From NCBI GenBank assembly GCA_033439685.1, contig JAUEDM010000001.1, positions 372,001-436,000 on the forward strand: a stretch of 64,000 nt of DNA. Direction: 5' to 3'. The translations under genes and the position numbers were made by a program. Source of the stretch: Apodospora peruviana (Eukaryota; Ascomycota; Sordariomycetes; Sordariales; Lasiosphaeriaceae). Under the pieces are notes generated by a model. The model saw nothing but the letters and a program-made list of their open reading frames with translations, was not told where the DNA came from and made no database searches. This document shows positions 1 through 12,989 of the stretch, piece by piece. Position 1 is the first letter of the stretch; every line of letters starts with the position of its first letter.

Positions 1-3000
1 TCCGTCTGCACGCGTCATCAGCCATGTTATATCCTTCAGCATCATCTACTTCCCAACCTGGTTGATCATGGGCTGCTGTGAGTTTTTCCATTCATTCTAA
101 TACCTTGTCTTTCTGCCAATACCGTAGCTGACAAAGGAGCTCGTATGTGACAGTGTACTGGTATCTCCTTTTCCCGGAATCGAACGCGGCCATTCTCATC
201 TTCTGGCAGATTTTCAATGGCCTCGCCATCCTCAACGCAAGCATATTCGCCGCCGCTTTCTTTACCAAGCGCAGGATATCGAGTATTTTCACCGTCGTGT
301 GCTTTGTCGCCCTCGGAGGTGGGGCCGCAATTCTGATAAACAGAGAGGTCAAAACAGGCACAGTCATTACTTTATCCCTTCTGTTCCCAGCGATGAACTA
401 CATCTTCACTGTCTCTTTTGTAGGTCAACTCCCTCCAGTTCCGTATATCACGTTCTGTCATTTGTTCAGGCCTCGCTAACATAGAGACGCCAGATGGCCA
501 TCTTTGCTCTTGGACTCAGCCCCATCAACATGAACCAGTCCGAAATCCCGTTTGCGATGCAACTCGAGACATACGAACAGAAGTATTTTGTTGCAGTCTG
601 GACCTTCTGGGTCCTGTTGATCGTTCAGATCTTTGCCTATCCGGCGCTTGCCATTCTCGCCGAGCGCTTGATCCACGGTCTCAACTTTAGGAACAGGACC
701 ATGACCCCGACGGGAACAAACACGTTTGCGATCAAGACCACCGGACTCAGCAAAGTCTACGAGCCATCCTGGTTCCAACGCATTTTCTGCTTTGGCAAAA
801 AGAAAGGCTTCCAGGCTCTCGACGACTTGGGGCTCGTTGCCCAGAAGAACCAGATCCTCTGCCTCCTTGGTGTCAATGGCGCCGGTAAATCGACGACCCT
901 GGATTTGTTGTCTGGCTTCCAGGCGCCCACGGCTGGAGAGATGTTCATAGACGCCGGGCATTCCCAACTCGGAATATGCCCTCAGAAGAATGTCTTGTTC
1001 GGAAGACTCACTGTTCTTGAGCACGTCAAGTTCTGGAGCGACATGAAGGGTGGGGGAGATGATGCACAAGCCCTTCATGATATTATCGAGGGTTGCGACT
1101 TGAGCATGAAAACACACAGCCAGGCAGCGACTTTGAGCGGTGGGCAGAAGAGAAAACTTCAGCTTGCCTGCATGTTTGTGGGGGGGACCACTGTTTGTTT
1201 GATGGATGAGGTCACATCTGGCCTGGTACGTGCTGCTGCTATACTTGCAATGTTTCGAGTTTAACGTGCTGACTATTCTCAGGATCCCATATCACGCCGG
1301 ACTATCTGGAACATCATTCTAGCAGAACGCGCCAAGAGATCCATGGTGTTCACCACCCACTTCCTCGACGAGGGCGAGGTGCTCGCGGATCATATCGTCA
1401 TCCTGTCCAAGGGCCAGATCAAATGTCAAGGTTCGGGTGCTGAGCTCAAGAGTAACTTCGGCGGAGGCTATCGTGTCCATATCCCCAGGGATGCTGATAT
1501 TCCTGGCATCGACGCGCCAAGGACGGTGCACCAGGATCGGGTCGTCTACAGGACCCCAGACTCGAGGTCGGCCGCCCAGCTCGTGGCCAAAATGGAAGCC
1601 GCAGGCCATTCCCAAGTCCAGATTGCTGGGCCAACCATCGAAGATGTCTTCCTGGGGGTAGCCGAGGACGATGTCTCCACGGACCCATCAGAATTGGCCA
1701 AAGCCGATGACAGCGACCTCGAGCCGGTCGCCTCCGCCCTCAGCTCCGGCAAGAGGACGTCCTTCGCCCAACAGGTCAGGACTCTCATGATGAAACGCCT
1801 TAGAATTCTTCCTCGATACTGGGCAGCCGCCTTTCTTGCCCTCGCGCTCCCCATTGCCACCATGCCTGCCATCAACACCTTCATGGCCAACGACTTCGCA
1901 CGCCCGACGTGCGGGGACGGAAGTGTCTTGAATCGATGGGTCTCCCCGATATCGTGGTACTCCTCGGCGGAGTATACCAGCACGGAAGACTACGGCAGGC
2001 CGTTTGGTCCTTCGTCTCTCAACTTGACTCTATTTGATGTCATGGATAACTACCCCATCGGCTACGAGTACGACATAAGAACGTATTCGGAAGACTGGAA
2101 GTTTGTCAACAACTATGAACTCTTCCAACAGGCCGTTCGTAATATCCCGCCAAACTACATAGCGGGTGGGTTATACATGGGGGATAATGACGGCGGACCC
2201 CCGACGATTGCCTTGTCGTTGGATTCGTATTATAGCCAAGAGTTCTTTAATGTCTACACGGCGGTGCGCAGCGGCGTACAGATTGCGGCCAACCGTGAAT
2301 CGTTCTATATAGAGGTATGTTGATCTAGGTCCCAATCTTCCTCTTATTGGTGTGTTTGTGTTCTTTTTGGTTCGAAGCTAACGATGGTCCACTATGCAGT
2401 ATGGGAGTGGTTCGGGAGATGATTCGAGCTGGCAGTATATTCTCGTGAGCCACCATAGCCTACTTACTACTCTCTCAATCCTTAGAACTTCTTCGACTAA
2501 TACACAACGATAACAGTACGCCGCCTTCATCCTCGCCATCTATCCCTGCTTCTTCGCCCTCTACCCGGCGTTCGAAAAGTCGAACAACGTCAGGGCCCTG
2601 CAGTACTCCAATGGCGTCAGGCCGATCCCGCTGTGGACGTCTTATTTCCTGTTCGACCTGTGCTTCGTCCTGGCGGTCTCAATCGCCTACACAGTCACCA
2701 TCTCGCAACAGTTCCCGTACTGGTGGAACCCGGGGTACATGTTTGTCATCTGCCTCTTCCACGGGACCACCAGCATCCTGTTCGCCTACATCGTCTCGTC
2801 CAAAGCCAAGTCGCAGCTTGCGGCCTTTCTCTGGGTCCTGGGGGCCACTTTGATTGCGTATCTTGGTATGGCGCTGACGTATCTGGTTTGTCTCTCTCTT
2901 ACTAATACCTACCTTTTGGTTATTTAAATGTACCTTGAGGTTTATCGCTAACTCTCTTTGTTACACGTTTGTGTAGTTGCCAGCGATGTTCGCCGACCCG

Positions 3001-4458
3001 TTGACAATCCAAGATACTTCGGACAAACTATCCTACGTCCTAGACCTATTCTTCCCGATCGGCAACGTCTTCCGCGCTATGGCCGTCGGGCTGAATCTCT
3101 TCCGCCTCGGGTGCCGCGACGACGGTTCGGCCGTCAACCCCGGGTCCTGGTGGGGCTACGGCTTCCCCATCACCTACCTGGTGCTTCAGATTATTGTGTT
3201 CGGCGCCCTTCTGATCTGGCTCGACAGTGACCTGTCGTTCACCATGCTTTTACGCCATGGACGACGCGGCGCCAATACCGCCTCAGATAATGATGATGGT
3301 GTGGCTGTCATGGCCGCACCGGGCGTCGAAAAGGAAGCTGCCCGCGTCGCACAGTCGCAGCAACAGGATTTGTTGCGGATGGTCCATGTCACCAAGTCGT
3401 TCAATGGCACGCCGGCGGTGAGCGACGTCTCGCTCGGTCTTGGTGAAGGCGAGATCCTCGCCCTGCTTGGTCCCAACGGTGCCGGCAAAACCACCATCGT
3501 CAACATGGTTCGGGGCGAGATGCGGCCGGAGCACGGACAGATCTTCTTGCGCGATGTCGATGTCTCCCGGCACCCGCGGCTCGCGCAGAAGGCCATCGGT
3601 GTCTGCCCGCAGTTCGACGCGCTCGATCTCCTGACCGCTCGCCAACACCTGGAGTTCTACGCACGTATCAAGGGTATCGACGACGTCAAAGCCAACGTCG
3701 AGGCTGTCATGGCGCGCGTCGGGTTGACAGCTTACGCTGACAGGCAGGCGGCCAAGCTCTCGGGCGGCAACAAGCGCAAGCTGAGCCTAGCTATCGCGCT
3801 GATGGGTAACCCTGACGTGTTGATTCTCGACGAGCCCAGTAGTTCCATGGACGCGGCCGCCAAGCGCAGGATGTGGAAGATTTTGGCGGAGATTGCGCCG
3901 GGACGATCGCTTCTGTTGACGACGCATTCGATGGAGGAGGCCGACGCGTTGGCCACGCGGGCGGCGATTTTGAGTCAGAGACTGTTGGCTATTGGCACTA
4001 CGCAGTCGCTACGCGAAGAGTACAGCAATCTGTATCATGTCCAGCTTGTGCTGAAGACGGCACCGAACTCGACCGTCGAGGAGACCAGGGAGGTCGAGGC
4101 GTGGGTCAGGCGCGAGTTTGTGGATGTCACGTTCGAAGGGCCCAGCTTGGGAGGACAGGTCAAGTTTATGGTGCCGGCTGCGGGTGTGGCGAAGGCCACT
4201 CCGGTTGAGGGGGAGGCGGATATCGGTGCTGTGAAGAGTGCCAGCTTGGAGAAGGAACAGAATCATCAGAACCACAGGGGAGTTGGGTATTTCATTGAGT
4301 TGTTGGAGAGGCATCGGGAAGAGCTTGGGTTGGCGGATTATTCGATTGGTGCGCCGACGCTGGAGAGGGTTTTCTTGAGCGTTGTGAAGGATAATTATGT
4401 TGAGGAGGATGGTGTGACGAAGGGTCGGAAGTGGAAGAAGTGGTTTGGATGGGGTTGA
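1..4458 (+). CDS. ABCA-type full-size ABC transporter, 3' part (5' end outside window)
   Basis: Membrane transporter of the ABCA family, which usually moves lipids or other amphipathic substrates; the substrate here is unknown. Exons read 2-77, 154-419, 494-1225, 1283-2314, 2400-2444, 2517-2885 and 2977-4458; all phases close, giving about 1333 visible residues. Two nucleotide-binding domains are complete. The first has Walker A GVNGAGKS (about visible residue 240), signature LSGGQKRK and Walker B CLMDE. The second has GPNGAGKT (about residue 1004), signature LSGGNKRK and Walker B LILDE. Hydrophobic segments lie before NBD1 and between the NBDs (exons 6-7, starting YAAFILAIYP and LLVFAG-like helices), the TMD-NBD-TMD-NBD order of ABCA proteins. 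The first membrane segments are cut off by the window edge. A full-size protein would be about 1600-1700 aa. Family assignment is firm; substrate and localisation are not readable. Confidence 0.93.
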
Positions 4459-4935
4459 TTTCTGATTTTTATAAAGCGATTGATACCAGAGATACCATAT
4501 CGATTGATGAGTTTTTAGTTGTTATTTGGGTAGTAAGAGCTTGTCTAAGGGGCTCGATAATATTTATCTTTTGGTTGTTTCGTAACCGATAATCCTATGA
4601 TGTCTGTCTATCTATCTATCTACCTAACACGATGACCAATCTAGCCCTCATCTCAACACTCAATGACAGGATCGTTTATATTGAGAAGATGCTGGAATGA
4701 TTGCGGCCGAACCGTTCACCAGGAACTTCAAAGATATCTCAAAAATATTGATATTTAGTTTTGCGTCGCCAAGGAACCAGCCCCTGATTTTGGCGGTATA
4801 TGTAAGGATATATACCCGTATCTCGCCTCCCAAATCCATACTGTCGTCTATTCAGGTCGGTAGACTAAATGACTCATCCAATCTCCTTGACAGACAGAAG
4901 AGAAGGGATAGACATGCAATATTAAATAGATATTC
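4459..4935. other. Convergent 3' intergenic region
   Basis: The stretch between the stop codons of the ABC transporter (+) and the SWIM protein (-) should hold both 3' UTRs and terminators. It contains a short TCTA tetranucleotide run at about 4605-4622. I see no gene. Confidence 0.6.
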
Positions 4936-6774
4936 TCAGCGAGCCCGCTTCGAGCCCCTGCCGCGATCTTGCCCACTTCCAGAGACTGATCGTTTTGACC
5001 CAGTAGCGCTGCTACCGGATGCTGACGCTGACAGTGACGCCGACGCTCCTCCCGCGGATCCTGAGCCTCGGCTGCCTCTCCCGGCCGTGCGGCCGCGAGT
5101 GCCACTGCGGCTGCCGCGTCTGGAGGCGCTGGCCGGGAGTTCGGGCGTTAGGAACTGTCCACTGGTCGAGCCCGACCGAGGTCCGCCGGAGGAAGAGGAA
5201 GATGTAGGAACGGATTCCGCCTCTGATGCTGGTTGGCGGTGGTGGTCAGCAGCACTTGGCGCGCTCTCTACCAGCATAGGCGTCTTACTCCGTGGTTTTC
5301 CGCCCCCACCGCCACCACCCGCACCCGCCATGGAGCCGCCGGCGCTCCCGGGGACACTGCTGCTGCCCTCTGCTCCGCCTTTGTAACTGCGCATACGCAT
5401 TATTAGGCCACGCATGTTTTCTGAGTATGTGGCTGGAGCTCCAAACCGGCCGAGCAGGTCCATGATATCCTCGAGCTCCTCGATGAACTGGCTTTGGTCC
5501 ACCAACATGTCGAGGGCGGAGAATACAAAGCCTGTGTCATGGTTGCCCACGAGGAGCATGTATAAATTCCTATCGTCCACAGTGCTTCCAGCGTGTGACT
5601 CGGTGCTGTGGTTGGCTACTGCCTTTAGGATGCCGACGAGGGCGCGAGCGGCTGAGGCGCGCTCCCACTCCACCAGCGGAGCAGCGCCACGGGAGATGAG
5701 TTTCTCGATCTGCCTGACACAGTGTGTGATCTGTGTGGCAGCCCAAGTGACGTTGCGTGGGCCTTCGGCCTCTTTACCCTCGTCACGTCTGGCATTGACC
5801 GTGGTGGGATTCTGTAAAGATGATGAATAGGCGTCGAGCTCGGAAATAATCCTCGAAACACGTTGCTGTAGCATTCTAAATGGGTCAACGGCCAGGTCAG
5901 AAGGACTGAGTTCTTCACGCATCCACGCGGCGAGAGAATGGGATGCTAAAATGAGGGAGAAGAGGGTGGCTTCGAGATCGCCACGGTGAATCAAAGCGGC
6001 ACTGTTATAAGTGTTTTCGAGATCTGTTCTGTAGCCTCCAATTTCTCTTGGGTCGATACCGGCCACAGCCGCCACCATTTCTCGGGCTTCTTTCACACGA
6101 GCACGGTTGGGAGGGGCTGTATCGCAGTTGGGTGCGGATATGTCGCAGTGAAGACTGTCGGCTAGGACATCAAGGCGGATTTCCGAGATCTGCTGGAAAG
6201 GATCACCCAACTCTTGGGCGTAACCCGACTCTGAAAGGGTAAGTTCGGACTCGGGATCGTGGTCGAAGAGGGTTTGTTTTGAGATCTTGTCGAAGAGCCA
6301 GACGAGGTGCTTGCATGGCCGTTCATCTCGGTATCTGGCGTCGGGACACTCACATCTCGGGGTCGAGAATCTGGTGCTATGTCGAGAACCGATGCGGACA
6401 GAGCAAGGGACCACTTCGTGCATTTGAAAAGCGTAGAAGACATCGTCGTTCTCGGCATCGGCTTCTTTTATACCGCAGAGCTCAAGTGATATTTGGGGAG
6501 GAGTGTCGATCGAAGTCTCGTTGAACAGCTCGCGTACAACTTTTTGGGTCTTGGGCGAGAGGTGTGCGATGTTGTACTTCAGACCGGTGGGCGAACAGAC
6601 AACGTCTCTTGTGTCCTCATCTTCGTCCCAGTCGCTCTCGTCAGAATCTTGGCTGGAGTCTTGCGCCGAGACGCTCCTGTGAAGTGGATGCATGTGGCTT
6701 TCGGGTTGTGGGTTGGATGTTGGGGCACAATCTAGAGATAGCCGGCTCAGAGCAGTCGTTGGGGATACAGACAT
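4936..6774 (-). CDS. SWIM-type zinc-finger protein, intronless, 612 aa
   Basis: Single-exon protein with a SWIM zinc finger. Cys141-x-Cys143-x10-Cys154-x-His156 (RCECPDARYRDERPCKH) fits the CxCx(n)CxH ligand pattern. SWIM domains bind DNA or protein partners, and in fungi some belong to recombination-linked Shu-type complexes; whether this one does is not shown. The N-terminus (residues 1-60) is acidic and Ser-rich. The middle (about 200-450) looks helical. The C-terminal 150 residues are low-complexity Gly/Ser/Arg with a polyglycine run and RGS/RGR repeats ending GRGSKRAR, probably disordered and nucleic-acid-binding or nuclear-targeting. The start is the ATG at 6774-6772; a TATA-like TATATA lies about 145 nt upstream (6919-6924). 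It converges on the ABC transporter. Exact function unknown. Confidence 0.85.
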   Translation of the reverse strand: MSVSPTTALSRLSLDCAPTSNPQPESHMHPLHRSVSAQDSSQDSDESDWDEDEDTRDVVCSPTGLKYNIAHLSPKTQKVVRELFNETSIDTPPQISLELCGIKEADAENDDVFYAFQMHEVVPCSVRIGSRHSTRFSTPRCECPDARYRDERPCKHLVWLFDKISKQTLFDHDPESELTLSESGYAQELGDPFQQISEIRLDVLADSLHCDISAPNCDTAPPNRARVKEAREMVAAVAGIDPREIGGYRTDLENTYNSAALIHRGDLEATLFSLILASHSLAAWMREELSPSDLAVDPFRMLQQRVSRIISELDAYSSSLQNPTTVNARRDEGKEAEGPRNVTWAATQITHCVRQIEKLISRGAAPLVEWERASAARALVGILKAVANHSTESHAGSTVDDRNLYMLLVGNHDTGFVFSALDMLVDQSQFIEELEDIMDLLGRFGAPATYSENMRGLIMRMRSYKGGAEGSSSVPGSAGGSMAGAGGGGGGGKPRSKTPMLVESAPSAADHHRQPASEAESVPTSSSSSGGPRSGSTSGQFLTPELPASASRRGSRSGTRGRTAGRGSRGSGSAGGASASLSASASGSSATGSKRSVSGSGQDRGRGSKRAR

Positions 6775-9700
6775 TTGTGCCGAAAGAGGAAAGAGGTTTA
6801 AGGGGGGTTAGAAGGATCAAAAAGAAAAGCCAGGCCGTTGGAGAGATAGGTGGGTCATTAGACGTAGTCCAGTTGGAGGTGGTGTGAATGGGGCCAACGT
6901 CCAGAAACAGGAACTACCTATATAAGGATAAGGCTGAAGAGAGAAGGCTAGGTATGATGACAGACCTCCTCAGGTGCGGCCGGCCATAAGGCGTTGGACC
7001 AAGAACTGTAATAGCTGACATGGATACACTGAGACATGGGGTGGTCAACTGTTTGTGCAGCTGTCCGGGAAAGGAGCCGGAGAGTGTACGTACTTTTGTT
7101 GTTGGTGAAGAGGAACATGAGAGGGTCCAGGGGTGCGGATGGCACAGGGGCCTTTCAATGGGCCGGCTCGATTCACAACCATTCAGGGCGAAGGAGGACG
7201 AACAGGGACAGGGCAGGGGATCTACCTGAACCTTCTTTCAGGCTTCGACGGGACGAATGGATAAGGTATGAAAATGGAAGGGGATGAAGTACCAACAGCT
7301 GAGGCTGGCGAAGTAGGTATCCTGACCTAGGCCCCTATTCCTCATGGTCTGGCCAAGGTTCTGCATCTGCCCCGTGCTCGAGCAAACCAGTACCTGTACT
7401 AGGCAGTAGAGGCCAGAGACCTGAGGTCGCGTACCTAAAGTGCTTCGCCCTTGGGGAGACTGTAGCCTGGAAATGACAATCATGAACTCGTAAGTGGAGT
7501 GCCGCGTCGTTTGGATATTGATGGAGTGGATGGTTGCCGTGGTGGGTGTAGATGATAGAAGGGCGGCGTCTCTCGGTGAGCAACGCAGAAACTGATGCCT
7601 GGAAGACTCGATAGAGGGAGTGTGAAGGTACCTTAGATGATCATGATAAATCCCGTTCTGTAGCAAGTTGAAAGCTCCGGGAAAGAGCACCTCAGCAATC
7701 GGTGATGGAACGTAGCTGCTAGCGATCCATGGTCATGCCGAAGGGCTGTTGGTCATGGGAAGGTGAAACCAGACTCAACCACTCTACTGGATGCAAGGGC
7801 AAGTGGGCAACTATCAGGTCACGTCACGGACTGCGACTACTTTTGCTCGGCGGGAGGGAGGTCTTGCCTGTGGTTGCATTTGCATTTGCAATTGCACTCG
7901 CACTCGCACTTGCACTTCAAGTTGTTCTTGCCCAGTTCCCCCGGCGCCTTTGCAAGTTGCCGATTGCACCGCGCACTTTCCGCGTAATGAGTCAATGACA
8001 ATTTCTTTGAAGAGAGAGTTTCCAACTTTTCAAATCACGTCTCTTCATTGCCGAGATCCGCGTTTCACACGCAGTCTTTTTGTCATGGCAAACATTCAAG
8101 CATCCTATTCCAAAAGGTCTGTCCATCGAACCCCTGTGCAAGTCCCACGCTCAGACGCAACTATGGCTTGTGGTTCAGGGCCGCGGAATGTGGCCGCATA
8201 AGTCGGTATGGTCTTTGCACCTGCACCGCCACTGCTCCAGAGCATCCCATTGGCTATAGCTGGATCAGTTTGACCATCAGCCCCATGCCATTCAACGACG
8301 TCGTGCTTTTTGGCGGCTGTCGCTGTGGTTGTTGGCTCATCGGCCGCAGCGCATTCTCGTCAAACCACCAACCCGGGGCCCCCAATCCGCATTCTGCCTT
8401 GCATCAGCACTGCACCATATGGCCAGCTGTTATAAAGCCAGACGCGGCCGCTTTTCGCGGCCACCTCTTTCCTAAGGACTTCCAAGGCTTTCCGTTGCCC
8501 TTCCACTCCCATCTCCCTCGCTCTCCGCGGGCGATGACCACCAAATTCCCACCCGACTTTCTGGTTTCATTCACGCACATGGCTTCCTTCGGTCTTGCGG
8601 TCTGCTGTGCCGGTCGCCGACCTCCAGGTCTCGTTTCGATCCTTCCCGCTTGCCTGGTCTCTATCTAGGTTAGGTATCCGCCATTGAGTCAAAGCGTCAC
8701 CACCCTCAGACTTGGAAGACCTCACCAAGATTTAATCGGCATGATTGAGGATTGCTACTAACCACATCGCCGTGACCTAAATTTTGTCTCTGCGTTGTAC
8801 AGACCGCAAGCATGTTCGGGTTGTCAAGTGACCTTTCCGGCTGCGGCCGCTACTCTTTTTCCCTCAACTTACCAGGTGGTTGGCGCCTATCCTGCCTGCC
8901 TACATACATGATATTGGGCGTCCTTGCATATTCTCATGGATTCTGCAGCATCGTGTCGGAGGCAGGCGTGCTTTGCCTGAACAGGTGGTTAGCCAACCCA
9001 CGGACTGTGACAGGCACACAGTAGCGCGAAAGAAGAGCTCCATCAGTCCGTTAGCACTGGGATTCCATCGTGCCTCTCCAGCCAGGCTCGCTCGGGTATT
9101 TCTCGAAAATGCAGAGAAAGAACATTTCTACAAACGCCAACACACCCCAGCACTGAACCGCCTTTGTTCTAGAGTACAAAGTGCTGTCATTAAACTGCGA
9201 GTGGTGTGGTGTTGGCATCTCCGTTCGAAATGACGCAATATGCCACAGCCCGTCGATAAGACCACCCCTGAGGGACGAGGGTATTAGCCGGTGATCTGCA
9301 GACATAGGGCTGGTGTTACCGTCGCCTATCGCGTCTACGCAGTCAGGGCAGTACGGGTGGGCACCAACAGCCCGCTCAAGGTCAGCAAAAGCCCGGGTGT
9401 GGGTGTGTTGGTTGTCTCTTCGCCACCTCCGGGTGAAGAATTCGTGCTCCGCCCAATCAGGCATTCAACATGCTTTTAGTCGAGAGACCCTGACTCTTAT
9501 TTCCGACCGTCATTATTGTCCGCTGCACCTACTCAGGAGATACCACAACGAAATGAGCGTGATGAGACTCTTCCCAACTACCCCATTTATTGCGATATCA
9601 ACCTGTAATTTCCTACGGCATTGAAGATTGGAGAGTCGGTTTGCTCGGCCAACCGTTGGAACTCTTCGACTGCCTTTGGCCATCGTTGATCGGGCCGTTG

Positions 9701-12521
9701 ATGCTAGGGTTAAAGAGTGGGTTTATGCCGATTGGGCTGTTGCTTTTGCTTCCGGCGGTTTCGTTTCTTACCGGGACCGAATCTGCACGATGTGTAACTA
9801 CAAAAAGTAATCACATCCCTTTTGTGCGCAGCATCCAGTGGTTATCGGAGTTTCGGGACCGCCCGCGCCGAGACCGCAAGCAGAGGTGGTTTACCCATGG
9901 TTGGAGTGAAATTTCTCCCGAGGTCCCATGGATGCGAGCGGCACAGTCCCCCATATCGGAGATGATAAGGGGTACATATACCCATCTTCACCAATACTAT
10001 TGCAGTTTCTCCATAACGGCGCTCATTTACCCAACTTGACTTCGGTCAGTCAGAACTCCCTGGTCGCCGTGTTGTCCTTCATACGGGGTTGTAGGGACAG
10101 GAGACGACCGTCGCGACCGGCCTCCTCCGTGCCAGTGCTAAATTTCCGGGTTGTTATATTTTTTCCTTTAGCACAGCCTTACCGAATATTACCGGAGGAC
10201 GTATGCCGGTCAGATGCGGACTTGTATGGGCCTGAGGTAATTCAGCTTACCCCTAGTTGCTGATAGGCTGCCCGAGCCGGGTTTTGTGGGGACACAGACC
10301 CGGGGGAACGGTACGGGGGCGGAGAGGTGCATGGAGTCCGGTGGCTGAGTACACGCAGCAGCCGATCGCTCACCACCATCACCACCCCGCCGTTTCCGGT
10401 GCTATTGTCATCGTTCCTTGCGTCACTTTTCACGAGTCCGACGAAGTTCCCTTCGGAGACTTTTCTCATTAGTCATGACGAAACGCTTTCACTGCCCCCT
10501 CTTTGGTTAGACGGGAACTCTGAGTTCGGTAAGCTAATGGAAGGACCATTTCCCCTGCTGAGTCTTGGGGGCTGCATTGTTGCCTAATGCGGACGGAAAG
10601 TGAGGCTATCACTGGACTGGATTGGGCGGCCCCCCGGATAGGTGGCTTGCTTGTAACCTCCGTGTCTGCATGCATACCCCAGGTCTATACCCCCAGGTCT
10701 ATACGTGTATTGACCCCGGAGCTGAAACGGGCAATTACCAAACATCACCGCCAACAAGCCATGGCAACGACCAGAAGTATGTTCTTGTTCACCCGATTGG
10801 GTACATGTTGGAGATGACCGCCGTTCCTCTCGGATTCACCGCCTACCTAGTTGGACGGAACGTGGACGGCTTCTGGATTCTTATTCACATGTCAAAGAAT
10901 ACCGTATCCCCCCTTACACTACTGCAGGTCTGGGTAGGTACGTAGACTTGCAAGAAAGGGTGATAAAGGGGGGACGGACAGACATTCCTCCACCACCCAC
11001 CGCCCTTACTACCCGAAAGGGGCTTAGACTCTTCTATCACATGATTCACATTGTTCTTTTGAAATTATTGAGTAAGGTAACTACCGACAATGGAAGTGGG
11101 GATGCTCGGTTAGGTTAGGTTCTGGACAAAGGAGGAAAAAGGGGCTGTGCTGGTTGCTTGCCTAAACCGGCTTCGCAGTGCCAGCTGGTTGGTTGGATGG
11201 TTGACTGAGTGTGGCTGGACTTGGTCTGCAAGTCAAAGTTGTTGACTAAGGTAACTAGTGCGGAGGACGGCGATGTCCACCACGTCATTGTTGTTACTGG
11301 CGTCATTCTGAACGTATGTTAGGATGATCCAGTATCATTCTGTTATATCTGTGATTGGTGGGGTTTGAACAAATACCCCTTGGCATCATCGACCAGATCG
11401 ACGTTGAGGATCTGGCTGTTTGTCCATTCGTGATGATGAGGGAAGATAATGACCGAGTGCCCCGTTAGATAGGCGGGTGGCATTGATTGTGACGTAGATC
11501 TTTGTGAGCTACCAACTCGTCTTTGATACTGGGGTATATGCATCTTAATGATAAGGGGCTTTCCTCAACTTGATTCTAAATGTATACAAGAAGGAGAGTT
11601 AGGGTAGTACTGAACTGACCAAGTCACCATGGTACTGAATATGCGTCTAAAGATTTATGTATGGTAGTAGATCGAACTTTAGGACGGCCTGTTTTAAGCA
11701 GGAAGGTCAATAAATGTAACAGAGTGCTGATGAATGAATGAACGAACTCATTAAGTCGGTCATTCATCATTTCATAATAATTTACGCGGTCACATTTCAC
11801 TCATGTTCACTCCTTTATGCCTACCTACTCTTACTCTCATCACAACTTCCAGGCTACGTATTTAGGTCTCGAATTGCTTTATTTTATCTGCTTAGCTCAC
11901 TAGACAAGGTAGGTAGGTAAGTAGGTATCCAATCCAGCTTATGGCAAGAACGGATTAGGCCCGTGACGGTCAACTGCCTTTGGACATTTGTCTTCTAAAT
12001 CCCAGCTGGTCCGTCCACGTATAAGACCGCTTCATGATCGGTCCACATCCATCTCTTCTTCGCCACTTATTAACGATAGCCTACTAGCAATATCGAGTAA
12101 TGATGAAGAATAGGATCCTGTCTTCGATGAGTAGGTAGTGACCTAGTTTCATCACAGATGAATGAATCACTACCCCGACATACCCTTCAATATCGTGAGG
12201 TTCGCCGTCCTCCGCCTGCAAATATCGGGTTATAACTAAACTACATAGACTATCAAGGACGCCATGGCAAAGTGCTTCATAACTATCAAATGGGGCTTCG
12301 AATTCCCGATACTTTCTTTGAAAGAGCGAGCTCACATAACCTCCATTGTGTCAATGAAGATCTTGAATTTCAACTGACCATAGTGAGTAGGTAGGTAGGT
12401 TTAAAAGAATGAATAAGTACAGTACCCCTAAGAATATGGGAGCGCGGCTGAGCAAAGCTTGAAGCTATCACCGAACGTGTTGTTCCTGGTTCAAGACCCA
12501 GGTTATCCTTGCTGAACTATC
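6775..12521. other. Gene-poor region of about 5.7 kb
   Basis: I find no open frame here with a recognisable domain, consistent codon use or convincing splice signals. ORFs such as 8048-8668 are rich in Cys, Pro and His, have no identifiable family, and overlap equally long frames on other phases. The left end should contain the promoter and 5' UTR of the SWIM gene. A hexamer-like repeat occurs at 7876-7918. Short AGGTAGGT-type runs occur from about 11900 (for example 11908-11925). This could hold long non-coding transcripts or regulatory DNA, but the sequence alone does not show it. Confidence 0.5.
7876..7918. repeat. Hexamer repeat (GCATTT/GCACTC/GCACTT variants)
   Basis: About seven tandem hexamers of the form GCANTN, drifting from GCATTT to GCACTC to GCACTT. 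The run is non-coding as far as I can see. Simple repeat, no further function visible. Confidence 0.8.
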
Positions 12522-12640
12522 ACATACGACCATAGGCACTGGAGAACTCGGGATCCCGTCCGCTCTCCCCTAGATAAACCAGTGACCGCCAGACTAGTAG
12601 TTGGGTCGGTGACGACCAGCGAATCCCTGGTGTTGTATGT
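12522..12640 (+). rRNA. 5S ribosomal RNA
   Basis: The sequence starts ACATACGACCATAGGCACTG, runs through CTCGGGATCCCGTCCGCTCT and GGGTCGGTGACGACCAGCG, and ends GGTGTTGTATGT. From memory it differs at only a few positions from the dispersed Neurospora-type 5S RNA. The terminal ends ACATAC and GTATGT pair as helix I. Internal control elements lie within the gene as in all eukaryotic 5S genes, and a T-rich stretch (TTATTCTTTT) follows as a Pol III terminator. A single dispersed copy outside the rDNA repeat is normal for many Pezizomycotina. Apparent ORFs across this locus on both strands are artefacts of the RNA gene. Confidence 0.97.
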
Positions 12641-12917
12641 TTATTCTTTTGCCCACCTCTTTCTCGAGGTGGGTCTGGTCTCTTTCTGTCTGTTCTGGAC
12701 CACCTTGGCTCGATCATCATCCATTTTCTGCATAAAGAGCAGACCACTAAAAGCGAACGCCCTAGAGAATAAAGGTCAGTGCTAAAACGAAGGTCCCAGA
12801 GTCCAGCCGTATCCCCTGATAAAAAGGGGGTCCGGTGCACAATTGGGCACGTCTGAGTCACGACAGGCAGCCAAAAGTAAATAAACGGCTTGAGAAGGCC
12901 ACATTAATGACCTCTCA

Positions 12918-12989
12918 TGCCCCCACACAGGATTGAACTATGGACCTCAGCATTACAAGTGCTGCGCTCTACCACTGAGCTATAAGGGC
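12918..12989 (-). tRNA. tRNA-Thr (anticodon UGU)
   Basis: Minus-strand cloverleaf of 72 nt: acceptor GCCCTTA with TGGGGGC (two G-U pairs), D-arm GCTC/GAGC, anticodon arm CAGCA-CTTGTAA-TGCTG giving anticodon TGT, T-arm CTGTG-type stem with loop TTCAATC, discriminator A. No intron. It reads threonine ACA codons. An AAAA on the plus strand at 12873-12876 gives a short T-run about 42 nt downstream as a possible terminator. Confidence 0.96.

Noticed and set aside
4697..5386. Long plus-strand frame opposite the SWIM gene
   Set aside because: Shadow of the low-complexity Gly/Ser/Arg tail on the other strand.
8048..8668. 206-residue open frame on the plus strand
   Set aside because: No domain, Cys/Pro/His-rich composition, no splice or start context, and comparable overlapping frames on other phases.
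12435..12521. B-box-like GGTTCAAGACC and hairpin just upstream of the 5S gene, suggesting another tRNA
   Set aside because: The T-loop would have eight bases and no matching acceptor or D-arm could be found. At best it is a remnant.
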